A stretch of DNA of 64,000 bases from assembly GCF_025499515.1 (NCBI RefSeq), contig NZ_JAMKFA010000001.1:124001-188000 (forward strand). The letters are read 5' to 3'. The position numbers and the translations under genes are program-made. Below are positions 23,840 through 33,512 of the stretch, one piece after another (the stretch's first letter is position 1; every line of letters begins with the position of its first letter). The notes beneath the pieces were generated by a model that was given only the letters and a program-made list of their open reading frames with translations, was not told the origin of the DNA and made no database searches. This stretch comes from Flavobacterium odoriferum (GTDB lineage: Bacteria; Bacteroidota; Bacteroidia; Flavobacteriales; Flavobacteriaceae).

Positions 23840-24820
23840 ATGATTTCACAAGAAGACATTTTCCAAATTAGCTCTAAAAAAGAATTTGAAAAAATTACTT
23901 TAAAAGTTTTTCGTCATCAGTACGATAACAATTTGGTGTACCAACAATTTTGTAACTTCTTGAAGAAAAACAAAAACAATGTGAAATCATTAACCGAAAT
24001 TCCTTTTTTACCCATTCAGTTTTTTAAAAGTCATAACGTTTTAAGTTCTACTGAACAGATTCAGCAAACGTTTACAAGTAGCGGAACAACCGGAATACAA
24101 ACCAGCAAACATTTGGTTACCGATATAAGTTGGTACGAAATGAGTTATCGTTTAGGCTTTTCAGAATTCTATGGAAATATTGAAGATTATTGTGTTTTAG
24201 CCTTGCTCCCATCCTATTTAGAGCGCGAGGGTTCATCATTGATTTACATGGTGGAAGATTTAATTCAAAGTAGTAATCATGAAGATTCTGGGTTTTATTT
24301 AAATAATTACGATGAATTGATTTCGAAACTAATTGAATTAGATAATTCAGGTCAGAATGTGATTTTAATTGGAGTTACTTATGCTTTATTAGATTTGATT
24401 GAGAAGCAAAATTTTCAATTAAAAAACACCATTATTATGGAAACCGGTGGCATGAAAGGCAAACGCAAAGAAATGATTCGCGAAGAGTTACACACTATTT
24501 TATGTAACGGATTCGGTGTTTCTAAAATTCATTCTGAATATGGCATGACTGAACTACTTTCTCAAGCGTATTCTCTTGGCGATGGTGTTTTCGAATGTCC
24601 TCAATGGATGCAAGTTCTTATTCGTGATACAGAAGATGCCTTAACTTATGTTTCCGAAGGAAAAACTGGTGGAATTAATGTTATTGATTTAGCCAACATC
24701 AATTCGTGTTCGTTTATTGCTACGCAAGATTTGGGCAAAAAATATCCCAACCATTCTTTCGAAGTGTTGGGACGTTTTGACAATTCTGATATTCGTGGTT
24801 GTAACCTGATGGTTATTTAA
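23840..24820 (+). CDS. LuxE-like acyl-protein synthetase / adenylate-forming enzyme
   Basis: A 326-residue member of the ANL (AMP-binding) superfamily in the short LuxE-like group. The phosphate-binding loop is [15 protein letters not shown]; the adenine motif is [29 protein letters not shown] precedes it. LuxE-type proteins activate fatty acids as acyl-AMP and transfer them to a protein thiol. Flavobacterial homologues are usually annotated acyl transferase; the substrate here is unknown. The last 8 bases overlap the end of tyrS on the other strand. Confidence 0.82.
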   Translation: MISQEDIFQISSKKEFEKITLKVFRHQYDNNLVYQQFCNFLKKNKNNVKSLTEIPFLPIQFFKSHNVLSSTEQIQQTFTSSGTTGIQTSKHLVTDISWYEMSYRLGFSEFYGNIEDYCVLALLPSYLEREGSSLIYMVEDLIQSSNHEDSGFYLNNYDELISKLIELDNSGQNVILIGVTYALLDLIEKQNFQLKNTIIMETGGMKGKRKEMIREELHTILCNGFGVSKIHSEYGMTELLSQAYSLGDGVFECPQWMQVLIRDTEDALTYVSEGKTGGINVIDLANINSCSFIATQDLGKKYPNHSFEVLGRFDNSDIRGCNLMVI

Positions 24821-26120
24821 CCTTAATCACGTAATAATTTTTCTTTCCTTTTTGCAACAACAAGAATTGATTGTTGATTAAATCTTCTTTCGTAATGATT
24901 TTATCTTCACCCACTTTCTCTTTGTTTAAAGAAATCGAGTTTTGTTTCAATTCTCTACGAGCATCACTGTTAGAAGCTAAGAAGTTTGTTTTTGCTGCTA
25001 ATGCAGCAATCATATCCAAACCTGCATTCAAATCTTCCATTGAAATTTCAGCTTGAGGAACGCCATCAAATACTTCTAAAAACGTTTTCTCATCTAACTT
25101 TTTCAACTCATCCATTGACGGACTAAAAAACGCGTTTGAAGCCGCAATAGCATTTTCTAAATCTGCTGCAGAATGTACCATAATAGTAATTTCTTCTGCC
25201 AAACGTTTTTGCAATGCTCTTAAATGTGGCGCTTCGTTGTGTTCTGTAATTAATTTTTCAATTGTTTCTTTATCTAAGAACGTGAAAATTTTAATGTATT
25301 TTTCAGCATCAACATCGGTAGAATTTAACCAAAATTGGTAAAATTTATAAACCGAAGTTTTATCAGCATCTAACCAAACGTTTCCACCTTCCGATTTTCC
25401 AAATTTTGAACCGTCAGCTTTTGTAATTAATGGTGTGGTTAACGCGAATGCTTTTGATTTTTCATCGTTACCAACATTCATTCTTCTTACCAATTCTGTA
25501 CCCGTAGTAATATTTCCCCATTGGTCGCTTCCACCCATTTGAAGTAAACAATTATAATGTTTATTCAAATGATAAAAATCGTAGCCTTGAATTAATTGAT
25601 ACGTAAATTCAGTAAAACTCATTCCTTCAGCACCTTCTTCTCCACTTAAACGTTTCTTTACAGAATCTTTAGACATCATGTAGTTTACAGTGATACGTTT
25701 TCCAATATCACGAGCAAAATCAATGAATGAAAAATCTTTCATCCAATCGTAATTATTTACTAGAATTGGAGCGTTTTCATCTTTCGCATCAAAATCTAAA
25801 AAGCGAGATAAAACACTCTTAATTCCTTCTACATTATGATTCAAAGTAGCTTCATCTAACAAATTTCTTTCATTAGATTTTCCAGAAGGATCGCCAATCA
25901 TTCCAGTTGCTCCACCCACTAATGCAATGGCTTTATGACCCGATTTTCTCAAGTGCATTAATAGAATAATTTGCACTAAACTTCCAATATGTAAAGAGTC
26001 TGCCGTTGGATCAAAACCAATATAAGCTGTGGTAGCTTCTTTTAGTAATTGCTCTTCTGTTCCAGGCATCATATCATGAAACAAACCTCTCCAACGTAAT
26101 TCTTCTACTAAATTCTTCAT
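24813..26120 (-). CDS. tyrS: Tyrosyl-tRNA synthetase
   Basis: Class I synthetase charging tRNA-Tyr, 435 residues. The HIGH-type motif is [12 protein letters not shown], the KMSKS-type motif is [11 protein letters not shown], and tyrosine binding is supported by [27 protein letters not shown] region motifs. A C-terminal S4-like RNA-binding domain ends in [16 protein letters not shown]. The start is ATG 26120; a TTG at 26141 lies in the TATCTTTG promoter box and is rejected. Confidence 0.97.
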   Translation of the reverse strand: MKNLVEELRWRGLFHDMMPGTEEQLLKEATTAYIGFDPTADSLHIGSLVQIILLMHLRKSGHKAIALVGGATGMIGDPSGKSNERNLLDEATLNHNVEGIKSVLSRFLDFDAKDENAPILVNNYDWMKDFSFIDFARDIGKRITVNYMMSKDSVKKRLSGEEGAEGMSFTEFTYQLIQGYDFYHLNKHYNCLLQMGGSDQWGNITTGTELVRRMNVGNDEKSKAFALTTPLITKADGSKFGKSEGGNVWLDADKTSVYKFYQFWLNSTDVDAEKYIKIFTFLDKETIEKLITEHNEAPHLRALQKRLAEEITIMVHSAADLENAIAASNAFFSPSMDELKKLDEKTFLEVFDGVPQAEISMEDLNAGLDMIAALAAKTNFLASNSDARRELKQNSISLNKEKVGEDKIITKEDLINNQFLLLQKGKKNYYVIKVK

Positions 26121-26138
26121 TTTGCGATTTAATTTTGG

Positions 26139-26146
26139 CAAAGATA
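26139..26146 (-). promoter_or_regulatory. -7 promoter box (TATCTTTG) for tyrS
   Basis: Exact TAnnTTTG on the minus strand, 18 bases before ATG 26120. The octamer repeat at 26155 occupies the region where a -33 element would lie. Confidence 0.6.
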
Positions 26147-26154
26147 ACTTTTAG

Positions 26155-26186
26155 TTTAAAAGTTTAAAAGTTTGAAGGTTTAAAAG
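26155..26186. repeat. Octamer tandem repeat (TTTAAAAG x4)
   Basis: Four exact 8-bp units: TTTAAAAG, TTTAAAAG, TTTGAAGG, TTTAAAAG, in the gap between the divergent tyrS and epimerase genes. Confidence 0.9.
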
Positions 26187-26222
26187 TTAGCCTCTTTTTA
26201 AAAGAATTGCTATTTTTACGTC

Positions 26223-27206
26223 ATGATTTTAGTCACAGGAGCAACAGGTTTAGTAGGTTCGCATTTATTGGTTAAACTTCTTCAAGAAAATGAGGAGGTA
26301 AAAGCGCTATTTCGTTCTGAAAAACAGATTGAAAAAGTAAAGAATGTTTTTGCTTTTCATCATCAAACCGCTCTTTTTGATAAAGTCAATTGGGTAAAAG
26401 GCGATATTACTGATATTCCTTCATTAGAAATTGCTTTTGAAAATGTTACCCATGTGTATCATTGTGCAGCTTTGATTTCATTTAATCCAAATGATGAAGA
26501 GAAACTTCGGAAATCTAATATTGAAGGAACAGCTAACGTTGTAAACTGTTGCATTGATTTTGGCGTGAAAAAATTGTGTCATGTGAGTTCGATTGCAGCG
26601 CTTGGCGATACTAAAGAACACGAAATCATTATTACTGAAGAAACCGAATGGAATCCTGAAAAATTACATGGTGATTATGCCATTACAAAATTTGGTGCCG
26701 AAATGGAAGTTTGGCGTGGTTTCCAAGAAGGTTTGGAAGTTGTAATTGTGAATCCGGGTGTGATTTTTGGTTATGGTTTTCCAAAACAAGGAAGTGATAT
26801 TATTGTGCAATCGGTAAAAAAAGGGCTTTCGTTTTATACAAAAGGAAGCATTGGCATTGTCGCTGTGGAAGATGTAACCAATTGCATGTTTCAATTAATG
26901 AAAAGTACTATTTCTGGCGAACGCTATATTTTAGTGGGAGAAAATGTAATTCTAAAAGATTTTATAACTTATTTAGCAACCCTTTTGAATATAAAACCAC
27001 CAACTATTTATGCATCAAAAACAATGACATCTATTGCATGGAGATTGGATTGGTTAATTGCAAAAATTACAAACCGAAAAAGGAAACTTACAAGAGCAAC
27101 TGCAAAAGCATCGCATTCTGTTCATATTTATGATACTTCAAAAATAGTTACAGCTTTAAATTATTCTTTTCAAAAAAAGGAAACGTATTTAACTAAAATA
27201 ATTTAG
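26223..27206 (+). CDS. NAD-dependent epimerase/dehydratase (extended SDR)
   Basis: A 327-residue Rossmann-fold oxidoreductase. The cofactor motif is LVTGATGLVGSHLLVKLL at the N-terminus; HCAALISFNP follows; the catalytic pair is YAITK, then VIVNPGVIFGYG. It resembles dihydroflavonol-4-reductase-like and 3-beta-HSD-like SDRs rather than a defined sugar epimerase. Substrate unknown. Transcribed divergently from tyrS. Confidence 0.87.
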   Translation: MILVTGATGLVGSHLLVKLLQENEEVKALFRSEKQIEKVKNVFAFHHQTALFDKVNWVKGDITDIPSLEIAFENVTHVYHCAALISFNPNDEEKLRKSNIEGTANVVNCCIDFGVKKLCHVSSIAALGDTKEHEIIITEETEWNPEKLHGDYAITKFGAEMEVWRGFQEGLEVVIVNPGVIFGYGFPKQGSDIIVQSVKKGLSFYTKGSIGIVAVEDVTNCMFQLMKSTISGERYILVGENVILKDFITYLATLLNIKPPTIYASKTMTSIAWRLDWLIAKITNRKRKLTRATAKASHSVHIYDTSKIVTALNYSFQKKETYLTKII

Positions 27207-27222
27207 TTCTTTAAGGATGTTT

Positions 27223-27579
27223 TTATTTTTTTATAATTGAATCTTTTTTAGTCTCTGACGAAGATTTAATTTCGTCTAATCGAGCTAAAACTTCTTGATA
27301 CATTTTTTTGTATTTTCTAGTATCTGCAGCGTAGTACTTTTGATTTTGATAATAGGTTGTACTATCAATCTTATACTTTTCATAAATGAATGAATTCACT
27401 TTTATGTTGTTCTCAGCTAAACGATAAGTCATTGTACCATCTGCTGCCTGCAAAATAGCAATATCGAATAAAATATTTGTCATTACTTCATCATCTAACA
27501 AATTATCAGGTTTTGGCACCGGATTTTTTGAACATGAAATAATAAAAACGACCGCAAATATTCCTAAAAACTTTTTCAT
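27223..27579 (-). CDS. DUF4296 lipoprotein
   Basis: A 118-residue small lipoprotein: signal KKFLGIFAVVFIISC with Cys16, then SKNPVPKPDNLL. The DUF4296 region shows LLDDEVMTNILFDIAILQAA and FIYEKYKIDSTTYYQNQKYY. A charged C-terminal helix ends in SSSETKKDSIIKK. Function unknown. Its ATG directly follows the pyrC TAG, so the two are translationally coupled, an arrangement I recall from other flavobacteria. Confidence 0.86.
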   Translation of the reverse strand: MKKFLGIFAVVFIISCSKNPVPKPDNLLDDEVMTNILFDIAILQAADGTMTYRLAENNIKVNSFIYEKYKIDSTTYYQNQKYYAADTRKYKKMYQEVLARLDEIKSSSETKKDSIIKK

Positions 27580-28926
27580 CTATATATTTCTATCAAATAA
27601 TAAACGTTGACCTACTTTTGTTTCTTTAACTTTTCCATTAGCATATACTAATTTTCCGTTAACAAAAGTATGCGTAACTCTCGATTTAAAGTTATAACCT
27701 TCAAACGGAGACCATCCGCATTTGTATAAAATATTTTCTTTTTTAACATTCCAAGGCAAATAAGCATTTACGATAGCAATGTCTGCAAAATATCCTTCTT
27801 TAATGAATCCACGATTCTCAATTTTGAAAATTTTTGCCGGATTATGACACATTTTTTCTACAATCTTTTCCACCGAAATTTTTCCTTGATGATGTGCTTC
27901 AAACATTGCCACAAGAGCATGTTGTACTAAAGGTCCGCCAGAAGGACAAGTGGTATATGAATTTATTTTTTCTTCTAATGTATGAGGAGCATGATCTGTT
28001 GCAATAACATCAATTCGATCATCTAATAAAGCTTTCCACAACGCATCTTTATCAGCCTGTGTTTTTACTGCAGGATTCCATTTGATCAATGAACCTTTCG
28101 CATCATAATCAGCATCTGTAAACCACAAATGGTGTACACAAACTTCTGCTGTAATTTGTTTTTCTTCTAACGGAATTTTATTTGTAAAAAGTTCCATTTC
28201 TTTTGCTGTTGACAAATGAAAAACATGTAAACGTGCACCTGTTTTTTTTGCCAGTGCAATTGCTTTTGATGAAGACAAATAACACGCTTCTGCACTACGA
28301 ATTAGGTGATGATATTTCATTGGAATATCGTCGCCAAATTCTTCTTTATATTTTTCTAAATTTGCTTTTATCGTTGCTTCATCTTCACAATGAACAGCAA
28401 TTAGCATTTTTGTAGATGAAAAAATCTTTTCTAAAACTTCTTGATTATCCACCAGCATATTTCCTGTAGAAGAACCTAAAAACAATTTAATTCCGGCAAC
28501 GTTTCTTGGATTGGTTTTTAAAACTTCCTCCAAATTATCATTCGTTCCTCCCATCATAAACGAATAATTCGCATAAGATGTTTGAGAAGCAATTTGGTAT
28601 TTATCTTCTAAAAGTTCTTGAGTAACCGCATTTGGAACCGTATTTGGTTGCTCAATGAACGAAGTAATTCCGCCAGCAACTGCTGCTCTACTTTCAGTTT
28701 CAATTGTTCCTTTGTGTGTTAAACCTGGCTCTCTAAAATGCACTTGATCGTCGATTGCGCCAGGAATTACATAACTTCCTTCTGCATCGATAATTACACA
28801 ATTTGACGATTTAGGACTTATTTTTTCAGCAATTTCTTTAATGATTTCATTTTCAATTAATATATCACCTTCAAAAACAGCACCTTCGTTTACAATTTTG
28901 GCATTTCTAATTAAATATGTATTCAT
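27580..28926 (-). CDS. pyrC: Dihydroorotase
   Basis: Third step of de novo pyrimidine synthesis: carbamoyl-aspartate to dihydroorotate. The 448-residue zinc amidohydrolase has PGAIDDQVHFREPG (first metal site), AVHCEDEATI, LHVFHLSTAKEM and DVIATDHAPH (later metal and catalytic Asp). It belongs to the long, AllB-like type I dihydroorotase group. Its ATG overlaps the stop of the preceding glycosyltransferase gene by one base. Confidence 0.92.
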   Translation of the reverse strand: MNTYLIRNAKIVNEGAVFEGDILIENEIIKEIAEKISPKSSNCVIIDAEGSYVIPGAIDDQVHFREPGLTHKGTIETESRAAVAGGITSFIEQPNTVPNAVTQELLEDKYQIASQTSYANYSFMMGGTNDNLEEVLKTNPRNVAGIKLFLGSSTGNMLVDNQEVLEKIFSSTKMLIAVHCEDEATIKANLEKYKEEFGDDIPMKYHHLIRSAEACYLSSSKAIALAKKTGARLHVFHLSTAKEMELFTNKIPLEEKQITAEVCVHHLWFTDADYDAKGSLIKWNPAVKTQADKDALWKALLDDRIDVIATDHAPHTLEEKINSYTTCPSGGPLVQHALVAMFEAHHQGKISVEKIVEKMCHNPAKIFKIENRGFIKEGYFADIAIVNAYLPWNVKKENILYKCGWSPFEGYNFKSRVTHTFVNGKLVYANGKVKETKVGQRLLFDRNI

Positions 28927-29648
28927 TATAATCTATTAAATATTTTTCTTAACCTCAACATTATCACTCCTACTACGGCTTCGCGAATAATTCCGCCACT
29001 CATTTTTGATTGTCCTTTTGTTCTATCTGTAAAAATAATTGGAACTTCTACAATATTAAATTTATTAACAAATGCGCGGTATTTCATTTCAATTTGAAAA
29101 GCATAACCAACGAATTTTATTCTGTCGAGATTAATTTTTTCTAAAACAATTCTTCTATAACATTTAAAACCTGCGGTTGCATCAGCAATTTTCATGCCTG
29201 TAATCATTCGCACATAAACCGATGCAAAATAAGACAATAAAACACGACTTAATGGCCAGTTGACAACATTAACTCCATTTGAATATCTTGAACCAATAGC
29301 TACATCTGCTCCGTTTTCGCAAGCCGCTAATAATTTTTCTAAATCGTTAGGGTTATGAGAAAAATCGGCATCCATTTCAAAAATATATTCATACCCGTTC
29401 GAAAGCGCCCATTTAAAACCATGAACATATGCTGTACCAAGACCCGCTTTTTTAGTTCGAACTTCCAAAAATAACTGATTTTCAAATTGTTTTTGCAATG
29501 TTCTTACCGCTTCGGCAGTTCCATCTGGAGAATTATCATCTACAATTAAAACATGAAATGTGGTTGACAAAGCAAACACTGCAGTTATAATTGCTTCAAT
29601 ATTTTCAATTTCGTTATACGTAGGGATTATGACAACGCTTTTGTCCAT
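28926..29648 (-). CDS. Polyprenol monophosphomannose synthase-like glycosyltransferase (GT2)
   Basis: A 240-residue family 2 glycosyltransferase of the dolichol-phosphate mannosyltransferase type: VVIIPTYNEIENIEAII, then LIVDDNSPDGTAEAVRTL, LGTAYVHGFKWAL, EMDADFSHNPNDL and SRYSNGVNVVNWPLSR. It probably makes a polyprenyl-phosphate sugar for periplasmic glycosylation. The sugar is inferred from family. First gene of an operon with pyrC and the DUF4296 lipoprotein. Confidence 0.9.
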   Translation of the reverse strand: MDKSVVIIPTYNEIENIEAIITAVFALSTTFHVLIVDDNSPDGTAEAVRTLQKQFENQLFLEVRTKKAGLGTAYVHGFKWALSNGYEYIFEMDADFSHNPNDLEKLLAACENGADVAIGSRYSNGVNVVNWPLSRVLLSYFASVYVRMITGMKIADATAGFKCYRRIVLEKINLDRIKFVGYAFQIEMKYRAFVNKFNIVEVPIIFTDRTKGQSKMSGGIIREAVVGVIMLRLRKIFNRL

Positions 29649-29667
29649 TGATGAATTAATTTTGATG

Positions 29668-29675
29668 CAAAAATA
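29668..29675 (-). promoter_or_regulatory. -7 promoter box (TATTTTTG) for the GT2-pyrC-DUF4296 operon
   Basis: Exact TAnnTTTG on the minus strand, 19 bases before ATG 29648. Confidence 0.6.
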
Positions 29676-29736
29676 AGCTATTTCTTCGCTAAAATTCTTA
29701 ATAATTTTATAATAATAAATATGAAACTATTTTTTG

Positions 29737-29744
29737 TAATTTTG
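29737..29744 (+). promoter_or_regulatory. -7 promoter box (TAATTTTG) for DUF4271 gene
   Basis: Exact TAnnTTTG followed by CGC, only 7 bases before ATG 29752, so the leader would be very short or absent. Confidence 0.55.
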
Positions 29745-29751
29745 CGCTAAT

Positions 29752-30417
29752 ATGTTAGCAATACAATTACAGGAACGAATTATAGAAAGCAAAGACTGGG
29801 CAACTATTTTGTTTGTGCTTTGCGTAGGTATTATTGCCGTAAACAAAACCATTTCTTCTGTTCGATTTAACGAATTTATCCGTTTAGCTTATTCTGATAA
29901 ATATACAAAAATTTATAAAGACAGTAGCAATTTAATGAGCGGATTTACTGTTTCAATGTTTGTTCTACAATTATTTTCTTTCTCGTTTTTTACATTATTG
30001 GTATTGAATCAATTTGACAAAGCAGAAAAAACAAACGGAATTGTTTATATTCAAATATTTACTTTTTTAACCGTTTTTATTTTATCGAAGTTTCTAATCG
30101 AAAAAATTGTGGCAACGGCATTTAAAATCGAAGAATTTAATGAGCAATTTAATTTGCTAAAAGTAAATTATCGTGCTTACTTTGGATTCATCCTTTTACC
30201 AGTTAACATTATTTTATTTTATAACTCATTTGATTCAAAATTGTTTTTTTGGATACTTCTTGTTGCATTATTCGTAATAAACATAACAACTTACATCGTT
30301 GCATTGAAATTATATCAAAATTTACTGATGCGTAAAATATTTTATTTTATTTTGTATCTTTGCACCCTTGAAATAGCACCTTACTATTTTATTTATAATT
30401 GGTTTACAAAAAATTAG
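29752..30417 (+). CDS. DUF4271 integral membrane protein
   Basis: A 221-residue membrane protein with about six hydrophobic helices, for instance ATILFVLCVGIIAVN, VSMFVLQLFSFSFFTLLVL, IFTFLTVFILSKFLIEKI, GFILLPVNIILFY and FFWILLVALFVINITTYIVAL. In flavobacteria this family sits directly before hemD, as it does here (9-bp gap to the hemD ATG). Function unknown. The 3' end contains a promoter box that can drive hemD on its own. Confidence 0.85.
   Translation: MLAIQLQERIIESKDWATILFVLCVGIIAVNKTISSVRFNEFIRLAYSDKYTKIYKDSSNLMSGFTVSMFVLQLFSFSFFTLLVLNQFDKAEKTNGIVYIQIFTFLTVFILSKFLIEKIVATAFKIEEFNEQFNLLKVNYRAYFGFILLPVNIILFYNSFDSKLFFWILLVALFVINITTYIVALKLYQNLLMRKIFYFILYLCTLEIAPYYFIYNWFTKN
30355..30362 (+). 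promoter_or_regulatory. Internal -7 promoter box (TATCTTTG) for hemD
   Basis: Exact TAnnTTTG followed by CACCC, inside the last 63 bases of the DUF4271 coding sequence and 64 bases before the hemD ATG. Confidence 0.55.
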
Positions 30418-30425
30418 AGAGAAAT

Positions 30426-31184
30426 ATGTCAAATTTGAAAGTGAAAACAATATTAGTTTCACAACCAGAGCCTAAAGTAGAAAATTCTCCTTATTTTGAG
30501 CTTCAAAATAAACTGAAAGTAAAGGTTGATTTTAGACCTTTCATCCATGTAGAAGGTGTTCCTGCCAAAGAAGTACGTGCACAAAAAATTGACTTAAATA
30601 ATTATACGGCTATTATATTAACGAGTAGAAATGCTGTTGACCATTTTTTTAGAGTCGCAGAAGAAATGCGTTATAAAGTACCTGAAGATTTAAAATATTT
30701 CTGTCAGTCAGAAGCAGTTGCTTTTTACTTACAACGTTATGTTGTCTATAGAAAAAGAAAAATATATGTGGGACAAAAAGACTTTGTAGATATGTCTTCA
30801 CTTATTAAGAAATATAAAGACGAGAAGTTTTTATTACCTTCTTCTGACCAATTAAATGCTGATGTTCCTCAAACACTTGACGGATTAAAAGTAGATTGGA
30901 CACAAGGAACATTTTACAGAACGGTAATGAGTGATTTAACAGATCTGAAAGATGTCTATTATGATATTTTAGCATTTTTTAGCCCAACAGGAATTAAATC
31001 ATTATTCAAAAATTTCCCAGATTTTAAACAAAATAACACTCGAATTGCAGTGTTTGGAAGTACAACTCAAAAAGAAGCTTTAGAACACGGCTTACGTGTA
31101 GACATTATGGCACCAAGCCCTGGAACACCTTCTATGACTGGAGCTTTAGAAAAGTATGTAGCTGAAGCAAACAAAGGAAAATAA
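30426..31184 (+). CDS. hemD: Uroporphyrinogen-III synthase
   Basis: Closes hydroxymethylbilane to uroporphyrinogen III in heme synthesis. The 252-residue product has the two-lobed HemD pattern: TILVSQPEPKVENSPYFELQ, the conserved YTAIILTSRNAVDHFF in the first lobe, and DILAFFSPTGIKSLF with IAVFGSTTQKEALEHGL in the second. Overall conservation in this family is weak but these segments are diagnostic. ATG 30426 was chosen; an upstream TTG at 30399 lies within the DUF4271 gene. Confidence 0.88.
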   Translation: MSNLKVKTILVSQPEPKVENSPYFELQNKLKVKVDFRPFIHVEGVPAKEVRAQKIDLNNYTAIILTSRNAVDHFFRVAEEMRYKVPEDLKYFCQSEAVAFYLQRYVVYRKRKIYVGQKDFVDMSSLIKKYKDEKFLLPSSDQLNADVPQTLDGLKVDWTQGTFYRTVMSDLTDLKDVYYDILAFFSPTGIKSLFKNFPDFKQNNTRIAVFGSTTQKEALEHGLRVDIMAPSPGTPSMTGALEKYVAEANKGK

Positions 31185-31203
31185 GTTTAATTCCAATATA
31201 AAG

Positions 31204-31240
31204 AAACCCCAAACTCTTGTAGATTTTGGGGTTTTTGTTT
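31204..31240 (+). terminator. Terminator of hemD
   Basis: AAACCCCAAA and TTTGGGGTTT form a 10-bp stem with an 11-base loop, followed by T-rich sequence. Confidence 0.88.
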
Positions 31241-31254
31241 GATTTATGTCAATA

Positions 31255-31283
31255 AAAAAGTCCCGAAAATTTCGGGACTTTTT
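31255..31283 (-). terminator. Terminator of pckA
   Basis: AAAAAGTCCCGAAA and TTTCGGGACTTTTT form a near-perfect palindrome 20 bases past the pckA stop. It is symmetrical and could act in both directions. Confidence 0.88.
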
Positions 31284-31302
31284 ACTATATAAATTTCTTA
31301 GA

Positions 31303-32928
31303 TTACAATTGAGGACCAGCCGCTACTAATGATTTTCCTTCTTCGTTGTCTGTATATTGAACGAAGTTTTTGATGAATCTTGAAGCTAAATCTTCTGCTT
31401 TTGTTTGCCATTCGGCAGCATCTGCATACGTATTTCTTGGATCTAAAATGTTAGTGTCTACATTTGGTAAAGCAGTAGGAACTACAAAATTAAATACTGG
31501 AACTGTTTTTGTTTCTGCATTCTCGATAGAACCATCTAAAATAGCATCGATAATTGCTCTTGTATCTTTAATTGAAATACGTTTTCCTGTTCCGTTCCAA
31601 CCTGTGTTTACCATGTAAGCGGTAGCATTATGTTGCTCCATTTTCTTAACTAATTCTTCACCGTATTTTGTTGGATGCAATGATAAGAATGCTTTTCCGA
31701 AACAAGCTGAGAATGTTGGTTCTGGTTGTGTTACTCCTCTTTCAGTTCCCGCTAATTTAGCTGTAAATCCTGATAAGAAGTAATATTTTGTTTGCTCTGG
31801 AGTTAATTTAGAAACTGGAGGCATTACTCCGAATGCATCTGCTGTTAAGAAAATAACTTTAGTAGCGTGACCTGCCTTAGAAACTGGTCTTACAATGTTA
31901 TCAATATGGTAAATTGGATAAGAAACACGAGTATTTTGTGTAACTGAACCATCTTTAAAATCAATTTTTCCGTTGGCATCAACAGTTACGTTTTCTAATA
32001 ACGCATCTTTTTTAATAGCTCCGAAGATATCTGGTTCGTTTTCTTTACTTAAATCGATAGTCTTTGCATAACATCCACCTTCAAAGTTGAAAACACCATC
32101 ATTATCCCATCCGTGTTCGTCGTCTCCGATTAATTCACGTTTTGGATCAGTTGATAAAGTAGTTTTTCCTGTTCCTGATAATCCGAAGAAAACAGCAACG
32201 TCGCCATCTTTTCCTTTGTTAGCTGAACAGTGCATAGAAGCAATTCCTTGTAATGGTAAGTAATAGTTCATCATAGAGAACAATCCTTTTTTCATTTCAC
32301 CACCGTACCAAGTCCCTCCAATTAATTGGATTTTCTCAGTTAAGTTGAACGCTACATATACTTCAGAGTTTAATCCGTGAGCTGCGTAATCTTTGAAACT
32401 TGTTTTTGAACCATTCATTACAATGAAATCTGGCTCACCAAAGTTTTTTAATTCTGCTTCAGTAGGACGGATGAACATGTTTTTCACAAAGTGTGCTTGC
32501 CATGCTACTTCCATGATGAAACGAACTTTCAATCTTGTGTTTTCGTTTGCACCACAAAAAGCGTCAACAACGTATAATTTTTTATTTGATAATTGCTTTA
32601 CTGTAGTTTCTTTTAAAGCATCCCAAGTTGTTTGAGAAATTGGTTTGTTATCGTTAGCTGCTTTATCAGAATTCCACCAAATGGTATTTTCTGTAACGCT
32701 ATCTTTAACAATGTATTTATCTTTAGGAGAACGCCCTGTAAACTCACCTGTCATTACGTTAACAGCACCAAGTTCAGATAACTGTCCTCTTTCAAATCCT
32801 TCTAAAGCTGGGTTTAATTCTTCATTATATAAATAATCGTATGAAGGATTGTATATGATTTCTGATACATTAACGATTCCGTACTTTTCTAACGAAATCG
32901 ATTTCGTAATATGCGCATTCGTATCCAT
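31303..32928 (-). CDS. pckA: Phosphoenolpyruvate carboxykinase (ATP)
   Basis: Gluconeogenic enzyme: oxaloacetate plus ATP to PEP, ADP and CO2. The 541-residue product has [14 protein letters not shown], the kinase P-loop [14 protein letters not shown], the metal-site segment [20 protein letters not shown] region and [14 protein letters not shown]. The P-loop form [11 protein letters not shown] marks the ATP-dependent class. Monocistronic with its own promoter box and terminator. Confidence 0.97.
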   Translation of the reverse strand: MDTNAHITKSISLEKYGIVNVSEIIYNPSYDYLYNEELNPALEGFERGQLSELGAVNVMTGEFTGRSPKDKYIVKDSVTENTIWWNSDKAANDNKPISQTTWDALKETTVKQLSNKKLYVVDAFCGANENTRLKVRFIMEVAWQAHFVKNMFIRPTEAELKNFGEPDFIVMNGSKTSFKDYAAHGLNSEVYVAFNLTEKIQLIGGTWYGGEMKKGLFSMMNYYLPLQGIASMHCSANKGKDGDVAVFFGLSGTGKTTLSTDPKRELIGDDEHGWDNDGVFNFEGGCYAKTIDLSKENEPDIFGAIKKDALLENVTVDANGKIDFKDGSVTQNTRVSYPIYHIDNIVRPVSKAGHATKVIFLTADAFGVMPPVSKLTPEQTKYYFLSGFTAKLAGTERGVTQPEPTFSACFGKAFLSLHPTKYGEELVKKMEQHNATAYMVNTGWNGTGKRISIKDTRAIIDAILDGSIENAETKTVPVFNFVVPTALPNVDTNILDPRNTYADAAEWQTKAEDLASRFIKNFVQYTDNEEGKSLVAAGPQL

Positions 32929-32962
32929 AAATTGTTTGTTATGTTGTGTATTTAATAAAGTG

Positions 32963-32970
32963 CAAAATTA
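32963..32970 (-). promoter_or_regulatory. -7 promoter box (TAATTTTG) for pckA
   Basis: Exact TAnnTTTG on the minus strand, followed by CAC, 34 bases before the ATG. Confidence 0.6.
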
Positions 32971-32999
32971 TAAATTATATTTTAGATAGCGTTTTTTAA

Positions 33000-33386
33000 T
33001 CACTGTTTTTTAGATAAAACAGCATAAAATAAGTACACCCAAGCTGAAACCAAGAACAAACCACCAATTGGCGTTATAGGTCCTAGAAATTTAGTCTTCA
33101 AATTGGTAATAGTATTTGTTGCTAAAAGATAAATAGAACCTGAAAAAAACAAAACACCCACTATCGTTAAATAAAAAATAATCGAACGTTCTTTCTCTCC
33201 TAAAAAAGCAAAAGTTCCTACAAAGAGAAGAAACAACGCGTGATACATTTGATAACGCACTCCTACCTCAAATGTTGCCAATTGCTCCACCGAAAGTACT
33301 TTTTTTAACGCATGTGCCCCAAATGCCCCTAAAATTATAGCCGTTACCCCTAAAATTGCAGCAACTAATAGTATTCTTTTGTCCAT
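33000..33386 (-). CDS. DUF423 membrane protein (YgdD-like)
   Basis: A 128-residue inner membrane protein with four hydrophobic helices. The opening ILLVAAILGVTAIILGAFGA followed by HALK, and QMYHALFLLFVGTFAF, are typical of DUF423/YgdD. Function unknown. It shares no operon; a promoter box lies 17 bases upstream. Confidence 0.9.
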   Translation of the reverse strand: MDKRILLVAAILGVTAIILGAFGAHALKKVLSVEQLATFEVGVRYQMYHALFLLFVGTFAFLGEKERSIIFYLTIVGVLFFSGSIYLLATNTITNLKTKFLGPITPIGGLFLVSAWVYLFYAVLSKKQ

Positions 33387-33403
33387 TTTTTTAAATTTGA
33401 GAC

Positions 33404-33411
33404 CAAAGATA
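33404..33411 (-). promoter_or_regulatory. -7 promoter box (TATCTTTG) for DUF423 gene
   Basis: Exact TAnnTTTG on the minus strand, 17 bases before the ATG at 33386. Confidence 0.6.
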
Positions 33412-33512
33412 GGAAAAGTTTTTATGTTAAATTATGACATAAATCAACAAAATGTTTTCACAAATATAACATTTTACTATCTTCGTGTGATATTTTTACA
33501 ACACACCCAAAG

